This document shows, one piece after another, positions 62,550 to 64,000 of a stretch of 64,000 bases of DNA (the stretch's first letter is position 1; every line of letters begins with the position of its first letter). Source of the stretch: CAVTWY01 sp963738615 (lineage in GTDB: Bacteria; Pseudomonadota; Gammaproteobacteria; Burkholderiales; Burkholderiaceae_C). The stretch covers positions 496,001 to 560,000 of the forward strand of contig CAVTXI010000012.1 of the NCBI GenBank assembly GCA_963738615.1. Reading direction: 5' to 3'. The notes under the pieces are model-generated. The model had not been told where the DNA came from. It ran no database searches and saw only the letters and a program-made list of their open reading frames with translations. A program made the translations under genes and the position numbers.

Positions 62550-63145
62550 GCGACGCTCCTGCGTTCGAGCCGGTGACGATCGGCCTGGTGTCGGTCAGCG
62601 ACCGCGCCAGCACGGGCGTCTATCAAGACCAAGGCATCCCAGCGCTTCAGGCGTGGCTGGGCAAAGCGCTGCGCAACCCCATCACCTGGGTCACGCGCGT
62701 CATACCTGACGAGCGCGCTGGTATCGCCGACACGTTGAAGCAACTGATCGACCAAGAAGGCTGCCACCTCGTGCTGACCACCGGTGGCACCGGTCCCGCG
62801 CCGCGCGACGTCACGCCCGAAGCCACGCTCGACATCGCCGAGCGCGACATGCCCGGCTTCGGCGAACAGATGCGCCAGATCAGCCTGCGCTTCGTGCCCA
62901 CCGCGATCCTGTCGCGTCAGGTCGCCGTGATCCGCGGCAAATGCCTCGTGATCAACCTGCCGGGGCAGCCGAAGTCGATCGCCGAAACCCTCGAAGGGTT
63001 GCCGCAGGCAACACCACCGGCGCACGGCATCTTCGCGGCCGTGCCGTATTGCATCGACCTGATCGGCGGGCCCTACCTCGAGACCGATGACGCGGTGTGC
63101 AAGGCGTTTCGGCCGAAGTCGGCGGTGCGCGTGCGCAGCAGCTGA
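62546..63145 (+). CDS. mog: Molybdopterin adenylyltransferase
   Basis: Mog activates molybdopterin by adenylation before molybdate insertion. The 199-residue protein has the start IGLVSVSDRASTGVYQDQGIPAL, the conserved TTGGTGPAPRDVTPEAT motif (about 75-91) and INLPGQPKSIAETLEGL. The ATG at 62546 overlaps darP. No other molybdenum cofactor genes are in the window. Confidence 0.95.
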   Translation: MSDAPAFEPVTIGLVSVSDRASTGVYQDQGIPALQAWLGKALRNPITWVTRVIPDERAGIADTLKQLIDQEGCHLVLTTGGTGPAPRDVTPEATLDIAERDMPGFGEQMRQISLRFVPTAILSRQVAVIRGKCLVINLPGQPKSIAETLEGLPQATPPAHGIFAAVPYCIDLIGGPYLETDDAVCKAFRPKSAVRVRSS

Positions 63146-63168
63146 CCGCGCGCACGCCGTCACCTCGC

Positions 63169-63949
63169 CTACTTCACCAGCCGATTCAGCTCTTCGGCGT
63201 CGAAGCTCTCGGTGACGCATGCATCGGCCGGCACACATTCGCCCTTGCGCATGCCGCCCTGGCGCGCCGTGAGCGTCTCGATCGCCTGCCACAACATCGC
63301 GATCTGGTGCTCTTGCGAAGCCGCGTGGTCGATCAGCCCCTTCATCGCCTGCGCGACCGGGTCGTCGCCTTGGGTCAAGCCATAGGCTGAGAAGCCCATG
63401 CGTTCGGCAGTCGCCTCACGCGTGGCATCGACGTCGCGCTGGATGATGCGCGCAGGGTTGCCCACCGCCGTCGCACCAGGAGGCACCGGCTTGAGCACGA
63501 CCGCGTTCGAGCCGACGCGCGCACCGTCACCGACCGTGAAGCCGCCCAGCACCTGCGAGTTCGCGCCCACGATCACGTCCTTGCCCAGCGTCGGGTGGCG
63601 CTTGGCGCCGCGCTCGAGCGACGTGCCGCCCAGCGTCACGCCTTGGTAGATCGTGCAGCCGTCACCGATCTCGGCGGTCTGGCCAACGACCACGCCCATG
63701 CCGTGGTCGATGAAGACGCGCCGCCCGACCTTCGCAGCCGGGTGGATCTCGATGCCAGTCACGGTGCGCGCGACGTTTGACAGAAAACGCGCGGGCCAGA
63801 AGAGCCCTGCGTTCCAGCATGCGTGTGTGACCCGATGCCACAACACCGCGTGCAAGCCCCGGATAACACGTCAGCACCTCCCACGACGACCGCGCGGCCG
63901 GGTCGCGTTCGCGGATGCAGGCGATGTCTTCGCGCAGGCGGGAGAACAT
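63169..63949 (-). CDS. cysE: Serine O-acetyltransferase, one frameshift
   Basis: CysE makes O-acetylserine for cysteine synthesis. The start MFSRLREDIACIRERDPAARSSWEVLTCYPGL (63949) breaks near 63855, and HAVLWHRVTHACWNAGLFWPARFLSNVART continues in the next frame. The left-handed helix hexapeptides (TGIEIHPAAKVGRRVFIDHGMGVVVGQTAEIGDGCTIYQGVTLGG), with the acetyl-CoA and His-Asp active site, are intact, then a C-terminal helix-rich tail. The combined 259 residues suit the short CysE group. Given its core role, a one-base error is the likely cause. Confidence 0.9.
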
Positions 63950-64000
63950 GGTGGATGTTGTCGTCGATGACCGGTCGTCGAGTGTAGCGACGCACTTGTG

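Overview
The window looks like chromosomal core sequence from a high-G+C betaproteobacterium of the order Burkholderiales. Typical gene neighbourhoods support this: ilvI-ilvH-ilvC-psd-pssA-leuA, tig-clpP-clpX-lon, a zapB-like gene with zapA and 6S RNA, solitary rnfB next to nth, a sigma factor with DUF3619/DUF3106/RDD genes, hpnCDE, and a Cys-type intracellular PHB depolymerase. I see no prophage, insertion sequence, CRISPR array, rRNA operon or origin.

Layout. 0-4.2 kb (minus): rluB, scpB, rluD (ribosome modification and chromosome condensation), divergent from bamD. 5-9.4 kb: a DinG/YoaA-type helicase, a small YdcH-like protein, a PP2C phosphatase and zapE. 9.4-15.1 kb (minus): the 2-oxoglutarate dehydrogenase operon sucA-sucB-lpd. 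15.3-20 kb (minus): a nitronate monooxygenase-like flavoprotein, an acyl-CoA dehydrogenase and its electron acceptor EtfBA. 20-25.1 kb (minus): an MFS transporter and a Gly-Cys-Leu tRNA series interrupted by two tandem paralogous exported proteins of unknown function. 25.1-31.2 kb (minus): lon, clpX, clpP, tig and tRNA-Leu(UAG). 31.3-35.3 kb (plus): hpnCDE for squalene synthesis and an IclR regulator. 35.3-43.4 kb (minus): a PBP7-type endopeptidase, branched-chain amino acid genes and phosphatidylethanolamine synthesis. 43.7-46 kb (plus): the sigma factor module. 46-55.6 kb: uvrB, an aromatic aminotransferase, phaZ, rnfB, nth, zapA, 6S RNA, an EVE protein, a TauE-like transporter and a degenerate GGDEF protein. 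55.8-64 kb: rpsU, yqeY, a TRAP transporter of the 2-oxo-acid (TakP) type, pmbA/tldE, darP, mog and cysE.

Sequence quality matters here. About 18 single-base or small frameshifts break otherwise well-conserved genes (rluB, dinG, etfA, pbpG, EVE, GGDEF, yqeY, dctM, dctP, cysE). Thirteen of them lie in the last 11 kb. Several fall in short homopolymers or short duplications, and the broken genes include ones that should be needed for growth. Indel errors in the assembly are the simplest explanation, so I annotate most of these as genes spanning both frames.

The most unusual locus is 21.3-25.1 kb. In E. coli the tRNAs Gly(GCC)-Cys(GCA)-Leu(UAA) form one compact operon (glyW-cysT-leuZ). Here the same three tRNAs are on the same strand in the same order, but two related exported proteins sit between Cys and Leu. 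The first begins only six bases after the tRNA-Cys CCA end. Both proteins carry an Asn-Glu motif and an Arg-containing motif that resemble clan GH-A glycoside-hydrolase-like proteins, but their function is unknown.
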